Shown here: piece by piece, positions 6,497-14,294 of the stretch
Layout of the letters: the number at the start of each line of letters is the position of its first letter
Position numbering within the stretch: position 1 is the stretch's first letter
Assembly (NCBI GenBank): GCA_002395775.1
Contig: DGUV01000027.1
Location: 58,047 to 73,848 of the forward strand
Direction: 5' to 3'
DNA: 15,802 nucleotides
From: Prevotellaceae bacterium UBA4301
Lineage (GTDB): Bacteria; Bacteroidota; Bacteroidia; Bacteroidales; Bacteroidaceae
Position numbers and translations under genes: made by a program
The notes under the pieces: generated by a model
What the model was told of the DNA's origin: nothing
The model's input: the letters and a program-made list of their open reading frames with translations, nothing else
Databases searched by the model: none

Positions 6497-8107
6497 ATGA
6501 GCCCCAACAAATCACGAATCACACCTTTGCTCATTGCCTTGAGCATGATTGGCGGCATACTCATTGGCACTTTCTATGCCAACCATTTTTCGGGCAACCG
6601 ACTGAGCATCATCAATACGGGCAGCAACAAGATTAACTACCTGTTGCAGATGATTGACAACAAATACGTTGACACGGTGAGCATGAACACGCTGGTGGAA
6701 CAGTCTATGCCCAAAATTCTGTCCGAACTCGACCCCCATTCCTCCTATATTCCCGCCAGCAGTGCCGAGGAAGCAAACGAGGACCTGAAAGGCAGTTTCT
6801 CAGGCGTGGGCATTTCGTTCAACATGATCTATGACACCGTCAACGTGATGGGACTGGTGAAAGGAGGTCCTGCCGAACGCGTGGGCATAATGCCAGGCGA
6901 CCGTGTGCTCAAGGCCGACACCACCAATCTCATCGGCATGAAAGTTACCGACGTACCCAAGGTGCTCAAGGGCAAGAGGGGCACTACGGTGAAACTGCTC
7001 GTGAAGCGTCGCGGTCACAGCCAGCCGCTCAATTTCTCCGTAGTTCGCGGCGACGTGCCCGTTAAGAGCATCGATGCGGCTTACATGCTGCGCGATGATG
7101 TGGGCTACATACAGATGCACACCTTCGGTGAACAGACCTATGCCGAATTCATGATAGCAATGGCTCAACTGGGTGTGGAAGGCATGAAGAGCCTCATTCT
7201 GGACCTCCGTGGCAACCGAGGCGGATACATGCACATCGCCATTCAAATTGCCAACGAATTCCTTAGAACCAACCAACTCATCGTCTATACCGAAGGACGA
7301 AAGTCGCCTCGTGAAGACTATCGGGCTGACGGCCACGGCAGTTTCCCCAACCTGCCCTTGGTGGTACTCATCGACGAGGGTTCGGCCTCCAGCAGCGAGA
7401 TTCTGGCTGGCGCCGTCCAGGACAATGACCGCGGCACCGTCATCGGTCGTCGTTCGTTTGGAAAGGGACTGGTGCAGCAGCCCATGGAGTTCAAGGACGG
7501 AAGTGTGGTCAGACTCACCATTGCACGCTACTACACACCCTCAGGACGATGCATCCAGAAGCCCTATGTGCCTGGCCACGACGAGGAATACGAAAACGAG
7601 CTGATGGCCCGATATGAAAGAGGCGAATACTTCTATGCTGACAGCATTCACCAGACTGGCGAGGCCTTTAAGACACGACTTGGACGCACGGTCTATGGCG
7701 GCGGCGGCATCACGCCCGACATCTTCGTGCCAGAGGATACCAGCGAAGTTACATCATACTACAAAGAAGCTGTCTTCGACGGCCATATCCGCCAGTTTGC
7801 CTTCGACTATTCCGATGAGAATCGCCCAGCGCTTACGCGCCAAAAAACAGTCAAAGACCTGGAACAATACTTGCTTCGACAAGGCCTGTTGGAGAAATTT
7901 GCCAAATATGCCGAAAGTCATGGGCTGCGTCGCCGCAACCTGATGCTCTACCGCAGTCGCCGACTCTTCGAAAGGGCCATCGTGGGCAGCATCATCTATA
8001 ATGTGCGCGAAGCGGAACAATACATCCAATACCTCAATCAGACCGATAATGTGGTGGCTCGCGCCATAACACTCATCGAGGAACGGAAGACATTCCCAAG
8101 TAAATAA
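6497..8107 (+). CDS. S41 family C-terminal processing peptidase with PDZ domain
   Basis: A 536-residue membrane-anchored serine protease of the CtpA/Prc type that trims or degrades proteins from exposed C-termini in the periplasm. Residues 9-27 form an N-terminal membrane anchor. SELDPHSSYIPA (76-87) leads into a PDZ domain (about 95-175, with FSGVGISF and GIMPGDRVLKAD). The catalytic dyad is Ser298 in EGSASSSEI and Lys323 in SFGKG; the 25-residue spacing equals that known in Prc and D1 processing protease. The C-terminal about 130 residues are helical and charged, beyond the catalytic core. Bacteroidales carry several paralogues, so a specific symbol is not given. It begins 34 bp after the deaminase gene with an A-rich leader and is the last gene of the plus-strand run. 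Confidence 0.93.
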   Translation: MSPNKSRITPLLIALSMIGGILIGTFYANHFSGNRLSIINTGSNKINYLLQMIDNKYVDTVSMNTLVEQSMPKILSELDPHSSYIPASSAEEANEDLKGSFSGVGISFNMIYDTVNVMGLVKGGPAERVGIMPGDRVLKADTTNLIGMKVTDVPKVLKGKRGTTVKLLVKRRGHSQPLNFSVVRGDVPVKSIDAAYMLRDDVGYIQMHTFGEQTYAEFMIAMAQLGVEGMKSLILDLRGNRGGYMHIAIQIANEFLRTNQLIVYTEGRKSPREDYRADGHGSFPNLPLVVLIDEGSASSSEILAGAVQDNDRGTVIGRRSFGKGLVQQPMEFKDGSVVRLTIARYYTPSGRCIQKPYVPGHDEEYENELMARYERGEYFYADSIHQTGEAFKTRLGRTVYGGGGITPDIFVPEDTSEVTSYYKEAVFDGHIRQFAFDYSDENRPALTRQKTVKDLEQYLLRQGLLEKFAKYAESHGLRRRNLMLYRSRRLFERAIVGSIIYNVREAEQYIQYLNQTDNVVARAITLIEERKTFPSK

Positions 8108-8141
8108 GTCCGGCGAAAGGGAGGTAACTCCACCCCATGCA

Positions 8142-8162
8142 CGCAGCAGTCCCTCAGCTGCG
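8142..8162. terminator. Possible weak hairpin between convergent genes
   Basis: CGCAGC (8142-8147) and GCTGCG (8157-8162) form a perfect 6-bp stem around a 9-base loop. It lies between the protease stop and the fkp stop and overlaps the last codons of fkp. There is no T-tract on either side, so termination by it is uncertain. Confidence 0.3.
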
Positions 8163-10877
8163 ACTCACTTGCAAGCCAGAACAACTGAGCGACATATCGA
8201 CAAAACGTGCGCGAGCGTTGGGGGCATTATCCAAGAGCGTGCGACGAATGAGATGTGCTGCCTCGGGGTCCTTTGCAACCATGTAGAGGAAACCGCCCCC
8301 GCCTGCTCCCGGAAGTTTAAGGCCCAGGCAATAGTCACTAACTTGCGCAATGATTTTCTGCACTTCTGGCGGATTGGTACCTAAGTCCAGCGATTGGTTT
8401 TGCTCCCATGTCTTGCCTATCAATCTACCCATTCGTGAGAAATCTCCTTGCAGGAGGGCATCATAGAGGTCCATTGCGTGTTCCTTCATTTCGGCAAGCA
8501 AGGCCAGCCGGCGCGTTTCCGAGAGAAACATTCCTCGAACAATCTCTGCCAGAATAGCCTTTGCCGTACGAGTGATGCCTGTGTAATAAAGCAAGTGACA
8601 GGGTTGATAGTCGGTGCTGGTGAAAAGTGTATCGGGCAACCAGCGCACCTCTGGCGTCTGTTCGAACCCCTGCAAGGTGCGAAGCAACTTCACGCCATGC
8701 AGCACGCCGCCATACTGGTCTTGCCAACCACCTCCTGTGGTGAGCAATTGTTCCAGTACGAGAGTGCGATTGCACACCTCTGTCTTGTCCCATCCCAAAC
8801 CGCAGAAGTCACTTACTGCGCCAAGCACGGTGGCAGCAAGAATACTACTGGTACCAAGTCCGCTGCCTGCCGGGACGGCACTTAACAAAGTAAGTTCAAT
8901 GCCACTCCCAAAATCGCGTAGCTGCGATTCGAGTGTATCATACTGACTCTGCGAAAAATCGGGCAAGAAACCAGCCAGGCAGAGTGCGGCCTTAGGAATG
9001 GAGAAGGGTGAACCCACACGGGCAAAATCGCTCAGTTGTTCATAGGTAGTCACCACCTCCGAAGCGCCAAGGTCGATGCTTCGAAGAACTATCCTCGGTT
9101 CCGTGCAGGGCTTGATGTAAGCCTGCAAGGGTGGCTGGCCGTTGAGCTCTATGGCAAAATTCACCACATTACCGCCATGAGTGAGGCAGAAGGGAGGTGT
9201 ATCGGTCCATCCGCCAGCTATGTCGATGCGCACAGGACTGCGTCCCCACACAATTTGGTCGGCACACACCGAGAGACGAGGCTGCTGCCGATTGTCAAGA
9301 GCCGGACGCGTGAGTCCCTCCCGCAAGAGAGCAAAAGCACGAGTCTCATGAGCGCTTCCGTCCTCACCCCGCAAGGTTAGCAACTGACGGCGGAACATCT
9401 GGTCGCTGATGCGCTTGAGCAAAGGTTCGTCGGCAGGCAATTCGTCAGGCATGGGCACATTAAGTTGATAAAACTCCTGAGCCATGTCCAAGAGATTAGT
9501 CTGGTAGAAGATGCTATTGCGATGGTTCTGTGCGAGTTCTGAAAGATTGGCCTTTCGGAAAGCAAGTCGTTGTTTCTTCAGACGAATAAGATTGGCCTGC
9601 TCCGAAAGTTCGCTGGCAGAAAGCAAGCGCTCACATGAGAGAGGTTCACCTTTCAGTACGGCATCAAGCATTTTCCCAAGAGTGGGCACATCGGCACAGA
9701 CAGGAAACCGCTTTTCAAACTGAGCTTCGCCATCAAAACGGTCATTGAAGCGATAGACACGCAGGGCAAAGTCGCACTCGCCGATGGGGACGACATCCAC
9801 GCAGACACCCTCTGGGAGATTCACACGCCACTGGTTCTCGGGAATGCCCGTAAGAATGTGGTTGCAACTGAGCCTCCAACTTTCAGGGATGTGAGAGTTT
9901 TCAATCCATACGTTCTGCGTCTGGCTGGTGAGCTGCGATTCGCAATGAGCATTTTGAATGAAGATGGACGGATGAGGCTTGAAGCCGAAGTGCATGATTT
10001 GGCGCTGGTCGCTGACCAGGTTCTGTAGCCTGAGAGTGCTGCTGAGCAGTTCGGCGCTGGTGCCATAGTGATAAAATTGGCCATCGTGTAAAGGGAGTAT
10101 GGCCACAGAGAGTTGACTAAGTTCCTCATCGACCTCTGAAGGATGCTGGCCAAGGGCGCAGCCAAACTGGCCATAGAGGTCATACTCGCAGACCTGTCCT
10201 TGACGAGTGCTCTTGCGCATAAGCAGTTCCACAGCGCGGTCGCTCAAAAGCCAAATGCCGACATCCATCAAAAAGAGATGAGTGGGCATCAGTTTGGCAA
10301 GAGTCTGGGGCGAGGGCTTCTGGAGCATGAAATCGAGGCGCTCCGGCGATTCTCTTCTTGAAAGGAATACACCGTGGTTCTGCGCCAGGGATGAATCAGC
10401 CCAGAGTCCGTAGCAAACGACATCTGCCTCGGGGATGGGCTGAAGTTTGTCGGTCCTGACCATCACGTCGCCACTGGCTACGAGTGTGCGCAAGGAAGCA
10501 GGAGCCTCCCTCATAATGCGCTCATAGAGGGGTAGTTGAAGTTGCAGGAGATTTTGAGAGATGCGTTGACCACGAGCCCAACGGAAGACGGGGATGGGCG
10601 TCAGTATCTTGCCGCTTGGTGCATAGCTGGGCAATCGTCGGCTCTGTCCGCCAGCATGCAACAGGATACGCTTCTCGCGAGCCAGCCAATGGGCGAAGGT
10701 CTCGTCTTGATGAGATTCAGCCTCGTAGCATTTTCGGAGCAACCAGTTTGTGCCACCTCCCGAACCAAGTTTCTGGTCAATGGGGTCGCACGTGCAAAAG
10801 TATTCGTCTGGACTAACCTGCTCCACCTCGTGGAAGCAAGTAACCAGGTTTGGCGGTAAGGACAAGAGCTTCTTCAT
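8154..10877 (-). CDS. fkp: Bifunctional L-fucokinase / GDP-L-fucose pyrophosphorylase
   Basis: A 907-residue enzyme that phosphorylates L-fucose with ATP and then makes GDP-L-fucose with GTP, the salvage route used by Bacteroides to fucosylate capsule and glycoproteins. The N-terminal half is the pyrophosphorylase: KLGSGGGT (36-43) and HAGGQSRRLPSYAPSGK (74-90). The C-terminal half is a GHMP kinase: WGRSPVRIDIAGGWTDTPP (from 544), ATP loop PAGSGLGTSS (669-678) and GAGGGGF (857-863). It ends QVSRS, as I recall for B. fragilis Fkp. The ATG at 10877 gives MKKLLSLPPNLV, matching the recalled start of that protein; the open frame extends to a GTG at 10961, but that segment is repeat sequence. It is about 40 residues shorter than the 949-residue B. 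fragilis enzyme, mainly in the middle linker. Last gene of the GDP-fucose run. Confidence 0.96.
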   Translation of the reverse strand: MKKLLSLPPNLVTCFHEVEQVSPDEYFCTCDPIDQKLGSGGGTNWLLRKCYEAESHQDETFAHWLAREKRILLHAGGQSRRLPSYAPSGKILTPIPVFRWARGQRISQNLLQLQLPLYERIMREAPASLRTLVASGDVMVRTDKLQPIPEADVVCYGLWADSSLAQNHGVFLSRRESPERLDFMLQKPSPQTLAKLMPTHLFLMDVGIWLLSDRAVELLMRKSTRQGQVCEYDLYGQFGCALGQHPSEVDEELSQLSVAILPLHDGQFYHYGTSAELLSSTLRLQNLVSDQRQIMHFGFKPHPSIFIQNAHCESQLTSQTQNVWIENSHIPESWRLSCNHILTGIPENQWRVNLPEGVCVDVVPIGECDFALRVYRFNDRFDGEAQFEKRFPVCADVPTLGKMLDAVLKGEPLSCERLLSASELSEQANLIRLKKQRLAFRKANLSELAQNHRNSIFYQTNLLDMAQEFYQLNVPMPDELPADEPLLKRISDQMFRRQLLTLRGEDGSAHETRAFALLREGLTRPALDNRQQPRLSVCADQIVWGRSPVRIDIAGGWTDTPPFCLTHGGNVVNFAIELNGQPPLQAYIKPCTEPRIVLRSIDLGASEVVTTYEQLSDFARVGSPFSIPKAALCLAGFLPDFSQSQYDTLESQLRDFGSGIELTLLSAVPAGSGLGTSSILAATVLGAVSDFCGLGWDKTEVCNRTLVLEQLLTTGGGWQDQYGGVLHGVKLLRTLQGFEQTPEVRWLPDTLFTSTDYQPCHLLYYTGITRTAKAILAEIVRGMFLSETRRLALLAEMKEHAMDLYDALLQGDFSRMGRLIGKTWEQNQSLDLGTNPPEVQKIIAQVSDYCLGLKLPGAGGGGFLYMVAKDPEAAHLIRRTLLDNAPNARARFVDMSLSCSGLQVSRS

Positions 10878-11011
10878 GGTTGTATATTGCTTGGGCTCAG
10901 GCTTGCTATTGTTCGTGTCAGAGGTTGTACAATCTGAGGCCCAAGGTTGTACTATCTTCACCCCTTAGGGCGTGCGAGCTAAGCCCATAGGCTTATTGAC
11001 GTGGGCCTCTG
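10878..11011. repeat. Degenerate tandem repeat of 22-23 bp filling the fcl-fkp gap
   Basis: Read on the plus strand, GG recurs at 10878, 10900, 10923, 10945, 10968, 10990 and 11012. This divides the whole gap between the fkp ATG and the fcl stop into six units of 22 or 23 bp. Three units start GGTTGTA (10878, 10923, 10945); the best pair (10923 and 10945) agrees at 15 of 22 positions, others at about 12-13, and the last two are weak. CTTGGGCTCAG (10890-10900) is also inversely complementary to CTGAGGCCCAAG (10934-10945) apart from one bulge, and TAAGCC-CATA-GGCTTA (10980-10995) is a perfect hairpin. No promoter consensus was found here on the minus strand. Confidence 0.45.
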
Positions 11012-11013
11012 GG

Positions 11014-11958
11014 TTAGCGTTCGGCACGCATTGGGTTATTAAGGAAGTCGGCATAGGCCAGGCGGATGCCATCCTCGAGTTCGGTCTTATAGGTCCATCC
11101 GAGGGCGCGGGCCTTCGACACGTCGAGCAACTTTCGCGGTGTACCATTTGGTTTGGTGGTATCCCATTCGATTCGTCCGTTGTAGTCCACCACCTTGGCC
11201 ACGAGCTCGGTCAGCTGTCTGATGGAGAGTTCCTTTCCAGTCCCGGCATTGACGGTCTCATTGCCGCTGTAATTGTTCATCAGGAAGACGCACAGATTGG
11301 CTAAGTCATCGACATAGAGGAACTCACGCAAAGGTGTGCCATCGCCCCAACAAGTGACCACCTCTGCCCCACTCTCCTTGGCCTCGTGGAAACGGCGGAT
11401 GAGGGCTGGCAGCACATGGCTGTGAGTGGGATGGTAATTGTCGTTGGGACCATAGAGGTTGGTAGGCATGACGGAAATGTAGTCTGTGCCATACTGGCGA
11501 TTGAGGAACTCGCAGTACTTCAGTCCGCTAATCTTGGCCAGTGCGTAGGCTTCGTTGGTCTTTTCCAGTTCGCTGGTGAGCAGACAGCTTTCGGGCATGG
11601 GTTGGGGAGCCATACGGGGATAAATGCACGACGAACCCAGGAACTCAAGTTTCTTGCATCCGTTCTGCCATGCGGCATGGATGACATTCATCTCCAGCAC
11701 CATGTTGTCATACATAAAGTCGGCCAACGCACTCTGGTTTGCTTCGATGCCACCCACCTTAGCAGCAGCAAGGAAGACATATTCAGGACGCTCCTCCTGA
11801 AAGAAACGTTCCACATCGGCCTGACGCGTAAGGTCAAGCTCCCGATGGGTGCGGGTGATGATATTGGTGTAGCCCTGACGTTGCAGCTCGCGCACGATGG
11901 CACTCCCCACCATGCCGCGATGGCCGGCAACATAGATTTTTGCGTTCTTCTCCATCAT
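11014..11958 (-). CDS. fcl: GDP-L-fucose synthase
   Basis: A 314-residue NADPH-dependent epimerase-reductase that converts GDP-4-keto-6-deoxy-D-mannose to GDP-L-fucose. The Rossmann motif is AGHRGMVGSAIV (11-22). The extended SDR catalytic residues are Ser109 (GSSCIYP), Tyr138 and Lys142 (AYALAK), each offset by two from E. coli WcaG (S107, Y136, K140). VMPTNLYGPNDNYHP is the substrate-side block. The start at 11958 overlaps the gmd stop as ATGA; a second ATG follows immediately at 11955. It works directly after Gmd in the same transcript. Confidence 0.96.
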   Translation of the reverse strand: MMEKNAKIYVAGHRGMVGSAIVRELQRQGYTNIITRTHRELDLTRQADVERFFQEERPEYVFLAAAKVGGIEANQSALADFMYDNMVLEMNVIHAAWQNGCKKLEFLGSSCIYPRMAPQPMPESCLLTSELEKTNEAYALAKISGLKYCEFLNRQYGTDYISVMPTNLYGPNDNYHPTHSHVLPALIRRFHEAKESGAEVVTCWGDGTPLREFLYVDDLANLCVFLMNNYSGNETVNAGTGKELSIRQLTELVAKVVDYNGRIEWDTTKPNGTPRKLLDVSKARALGWTYKTELEDGIRLAYADFLNNPMRAER

Positions 11959-13046
11959 TTCACAAGTCCTTTCTCCAGATATTCAGCCAAGTTGGTGCGC
12001 ATTACGCTTGCCACGTGCTCGGCAGCCACTTTCTCCATGTCGTGCTTCACCATGATGGAGACAAGTTCCTCAAACGTAGTTTTGGCCGGATTCCAACCTA
12101 ACACACGCTTTGCCTTTGAAGGGTCGCCCCAAAGATTGACCACGTCGGTGGGACGATAGAAATCGGGGCTCACCTCCACGAGCACCTTGCCCGTGCGTTT
12201 GTCGATGCCCTTCTCGTCAGCACCTTCGCCCTGGAACTCAAGTTCTATGCCTGCACACTTGAAGGCCAAGTAGCAAAACTCACGAACCGAGTGCTGGACA
12301 CCGGTGGCGATGACAAAGTCTTCTGGCTTTTCCTGCTGCAGGATGAGCCACATACACTCGACATAGTCCTTGGCATAGCCCCAGTCGCGCAGGCTGGAAA
12401 GATTGCCCAGATAAAGCTTTTCTTGTTTTCCCTGGGCAATACGGGCAGCAGCAAGCGTAATCTTGCGAGTAACGAAGGTTTCGCCTCGGCGCTCACTTTC
12501 GTGATTGAACAGGATACCGCTGCAGCAGAACATATTGTAGGCCTCGCGGTATTCCTTTATAATCCAATAGCCATAAAGTTTGGCAACGGCATAGGGACTG
12601 TAGGGATGGAAGGGTGTCTGCTCGTTTTGAGGCACTTCCTCCACCTTGCCATAGAGTTCGCTCGTGCTGGCCTGATAGATGCGGCAGGTGCTCTCCAGCC
12701 CATTGGTGCGCACAGCTTCGAGCATGCGCAACACGCCCACGGCATCGCAATTGGCCGTGTACTCAGGAGCATCAAAGCTCACCTGCACATGACTTTGGGC
12801 AGCAAGATTATAGATTTCAGTTGGGCGCACAAGTCCAACAAGTTTCACGAGCGACATGGAATCATTCATGTCTGCATAATGAAGGTGGAAGTGAGGGCGT
12901 CCCTCGAGATGGGCGATGCGCTCACGGAAGTCCACCGAGCTACGACGAATGAGTCCGTGCACCTCATAACCCTTTTCCAAGAGGAACTCACTCAGGTACG
13001 AGCCGTCCTGTCCTGTGACGCCTGTTATTAAAGCTATCTTTTCCAT
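11955..13046 (-). CDS. gmd: GDP-mannose 4,6-dehydratase
   Basis: A 363-residue NADP-dependent short-chain dehydrogenase that converts GDP-D-mannose to GDP-4-keto-6-deoxy-D-mannose, the first committed step to GDP-L-fucose. The cofactor loop GVTGQDGSYL (9-18) shows GxxGxxG. The catalytic set is Thr128 and Glu130 in STSELYGK with Tyr152 and Lys156 in YAVAK. RRSSVDFRERI (35-45) is a Gmd hallmark. Length is close to the usual 345-375. It starts 24 bp after manC and its stop overlaps fcl by 4 bp, so substrate supply, dehydration and reduction are encoded in reaction order. Confidence 0.97.
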   Translation of the reverse strand: MEKIALITGVTGQDGSYLSEFLLEKGYEVHGLIRRSSVDFRERIAHLEGRPHFHLHYADMNDSMSLVKLVGLVRPTEIYNLAAQSHVQVSFDAPEYTANCDAVGVLRMLEAVRTNGLESTCRIYQASTSELYGKVEEVPQNEQTPFHPYSPYAVAKLYGYWIIKEYREAYNMFCCSGILFNHESERRGETFVTRKITLAAARIAQGKQEKLYLGNLSSLRDWGYAKDYVECMWLILQQEKPEDFVIATGVQHSVREFCYLAFKCAGIELEFQGEGADEKGIDKRTGKVLVEVSPDFYRPTDVVNLWGDPSKAKRVLGWNPAKTTFEELVSIMVKHDMEKVAAEHVASVMRTNLAEYLEKGLVK

Positions 13047-13069
13047 TTTCTAAAATTAATAACGATATT

Positions 13070-14140
13070 CTATTCTTCGCAGAATTGTTTGATTTGTTGT
13101 TCGTTCTCAAGACGGCATATGAGCAATACATCGTCCCTCTCTGCCACGATATATCCGTCCAGTCCTTCTATGACCACACGGCGCTCTCCTGGAGCATGTA
13201 CGATGCAGTTGCGGGTTGAATAAGTGCGGACATCCGGCCCGATGAGCGCGTTACCGTTCTTATCGCGCTCTGCATTCTCACGCAGCGAGCCCCATGTGCC
13301 CAGGTCGCTCCATCCAAACGAGGCAGGGAAACAATATATTTCCTCTGCATTTTCCAAGATGGCATAATCGACAGAGATGTTAGGACAATGCGGGAAGCGC
13401 TCGTTGATGAGCATCTGCTCGCGCTCCGTACCATAATATGGCAGCAAGCCTTCAAAAATATCCGAAATGGAAGGAGCATAGATGCGGAAAGCATTGACTA
13501 TGGTGCTCACATTCCAAATGAAGATGCCTGAGTTCCAAAAGAAATTATTCTGGGCTATGTAGCTCTTGGCAACCTCCAACTGGGGTTTTTCCTTGAACTG
13601 GTCAACGAGATAAACCTCCCGATTGCGAGGACTGGGCACGCTCAGGTCGGCCTGGATGTATCCGTAACCAGTCTCGGGTCGAGTGGGCTTCATACCCAAA
13701 GTGACTATGGCATCGCTCTCATCAACAAACGAAAGCGCCGACTTCACTACGCGCTGGAACTCGGCCTTGTCCATGACGATGTGGTCGCTGGGAGTGACCA
13801 CGATGTTGGCCCGCGGATTCACCGACTTGATGCGCCAGCTGACATAAGCAATACAGGGAGCCGTATTGCGTCGGCAGGGTTCCTTCAGGATGTTGCCCTC
13901 GGGAATCTCCGGCAATTGCTCACGCACCATATCGGCATAGCGCTCGGAGGTTACTACCCAAACGTTCCCTGCTGGCACAATTCCGCGAAAGCGGTCCATC
14001 GTGAGCTGAATCAACGTTTTACCACATCCCAGAACATCTACAAACTGTTTGGGACATTCGCTCGTGCTCATTGGCCAAAAACGGCTTCCTATGCCACCGG
14101 CCATAATCACTAAATGATTGTTCTTGCTTGCCATAATCAT
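13070..14140 (-). CDS. manC: Mannose-1-phosphate guanylyltransferase
   Basis: A 356-residue nucleotidyltransferase that makes GDP-D-mannose from GTP and mannose 1-phosphate. The signature MAGGIGSRFWPMS (13-25) followed by PKQF (30-33) binds GTP; VTPSDH, FKEKP and WNSGIFIW are the later conserved blocks. It is the short form without the fused phosphomannose isomerase domain seen in enterobacterial ManC. The start is either ATG 14140 or ATG 14134; the first is given. The promoter -7 element lies only 15 bp upstream, so the transcript leader is about 10 bases. First gene of the manC-gmd-fcl-fkp unit. Confidence 0.95.
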   Translation of the reverse strand: MIMASKNNHLVIMAGGIGSRFWPMSTSECPKQFVDVLGCGKTLIQLTMDRFRGIVPAGNVWVVTSERYADMVREQLPEIPEGNILKEPCRRNTAPCIAYVSWRIKSVNPRANIVVTPSDHIVMDKAEFQRVVKSALSFVDESDAIVTLGMKPTRPETGYGYIQADLSVPSPRNREVYLVDQFKEKPQLEVAKSYIAQNNFFWNSGIFIWNVSTIVNAFRIYAPSISDIFEGLLPYYGTEREQMLINERFPHCPNISVDYAILENAEEIYCFPASFGWSDLGTWGSLRENAERDKNGNALIGPDVRTYSTRNCIVHAPGERRVVIEGLDGYIVAERDDVLLICRLENEQQIKQFCEE

Positions 14141-14153
14141 CTCTTATTTGTGC

Positions 14154-14186
14154 GCAAAGATACGATTTAGTGAGTGATTTCACAAA
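14154..14186 (-). promoter_or_regulatory. Promoter of the GDP-fucose operon
   Basis: On the minus strand, TTTG (14186-14183), exactly 20 bases, then TATCTTTGC (14162-14154): a perfect Bacteroidetes -33/-7 promoter. The predicted start, at about 14149-14151, lies some 10 bases before the manC ATG. It is divergent from the promoter at 14280. Confidence 0.82.
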
Positions 14187-14224
14187 TATATTGGCAGAAA
14201 TCGGAGCATAAGGAACTAAAACGC

Positions 14225-14237
14225 ATGCCAAAGGCAT
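14225..14237. promoter_or_regulatory. Small inverted repeat in the divergent promoter region
   Basis: ATGCC-AAA-GGCAT forms a perfect 5-bp inverted repeat midway between the manC promoter and the GH109 promoter. It could be an operator half-site pair or chance; no regulator gene is nearby. The rest of this 154-bp gap holds only the two promoters. Confidence 0.2.
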
Positions 14238-14279
14238 AAAAATGTCAAGCATAAAGAAACATGAATTACTATTTTTTCA

Positions 14280-14287
14280 TATCTTTG
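14280..14287 (+). promoter_or_regulatory. -7 promoter element abutting the GH109-like start codon
   Basis: TATCTTTG matches the -7 consensus and is followed by C, then 6 bases, then ATG at 14295. The same octamer stands 8 bases before the start codon at 276, against 7 bases here. There is no TTTG at the expected -33 position (14256-14259 reads GAAA), so it may be weaker or need an activator. The transcript would have about 2-4 leader bases. Confidence 0.65.
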
Positions 14288-14294
14288 CACTCAA

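Noticed and set aside
10878..10961. N-terminal extension of fkp to the GTG at 10961
   Set aside because: The extra 28 residues are encoded by the repeat region and are absent from the recalled B. fragilis Fkp N-terminus, which aligns from MKKLLSLP.
10878..11011. CRISPR array in the 22-23-bp repeats
   Set aside because: There are no conserved repeats separated by unique spacers, units are contiguous and diverged, and no cas genes are present.
12291..13031. Plus-strand ORF (246 codons) opposite gmd
   Set aside because: Antisense shadow of a gene with complete SDR catalytic motifs; no start signals.
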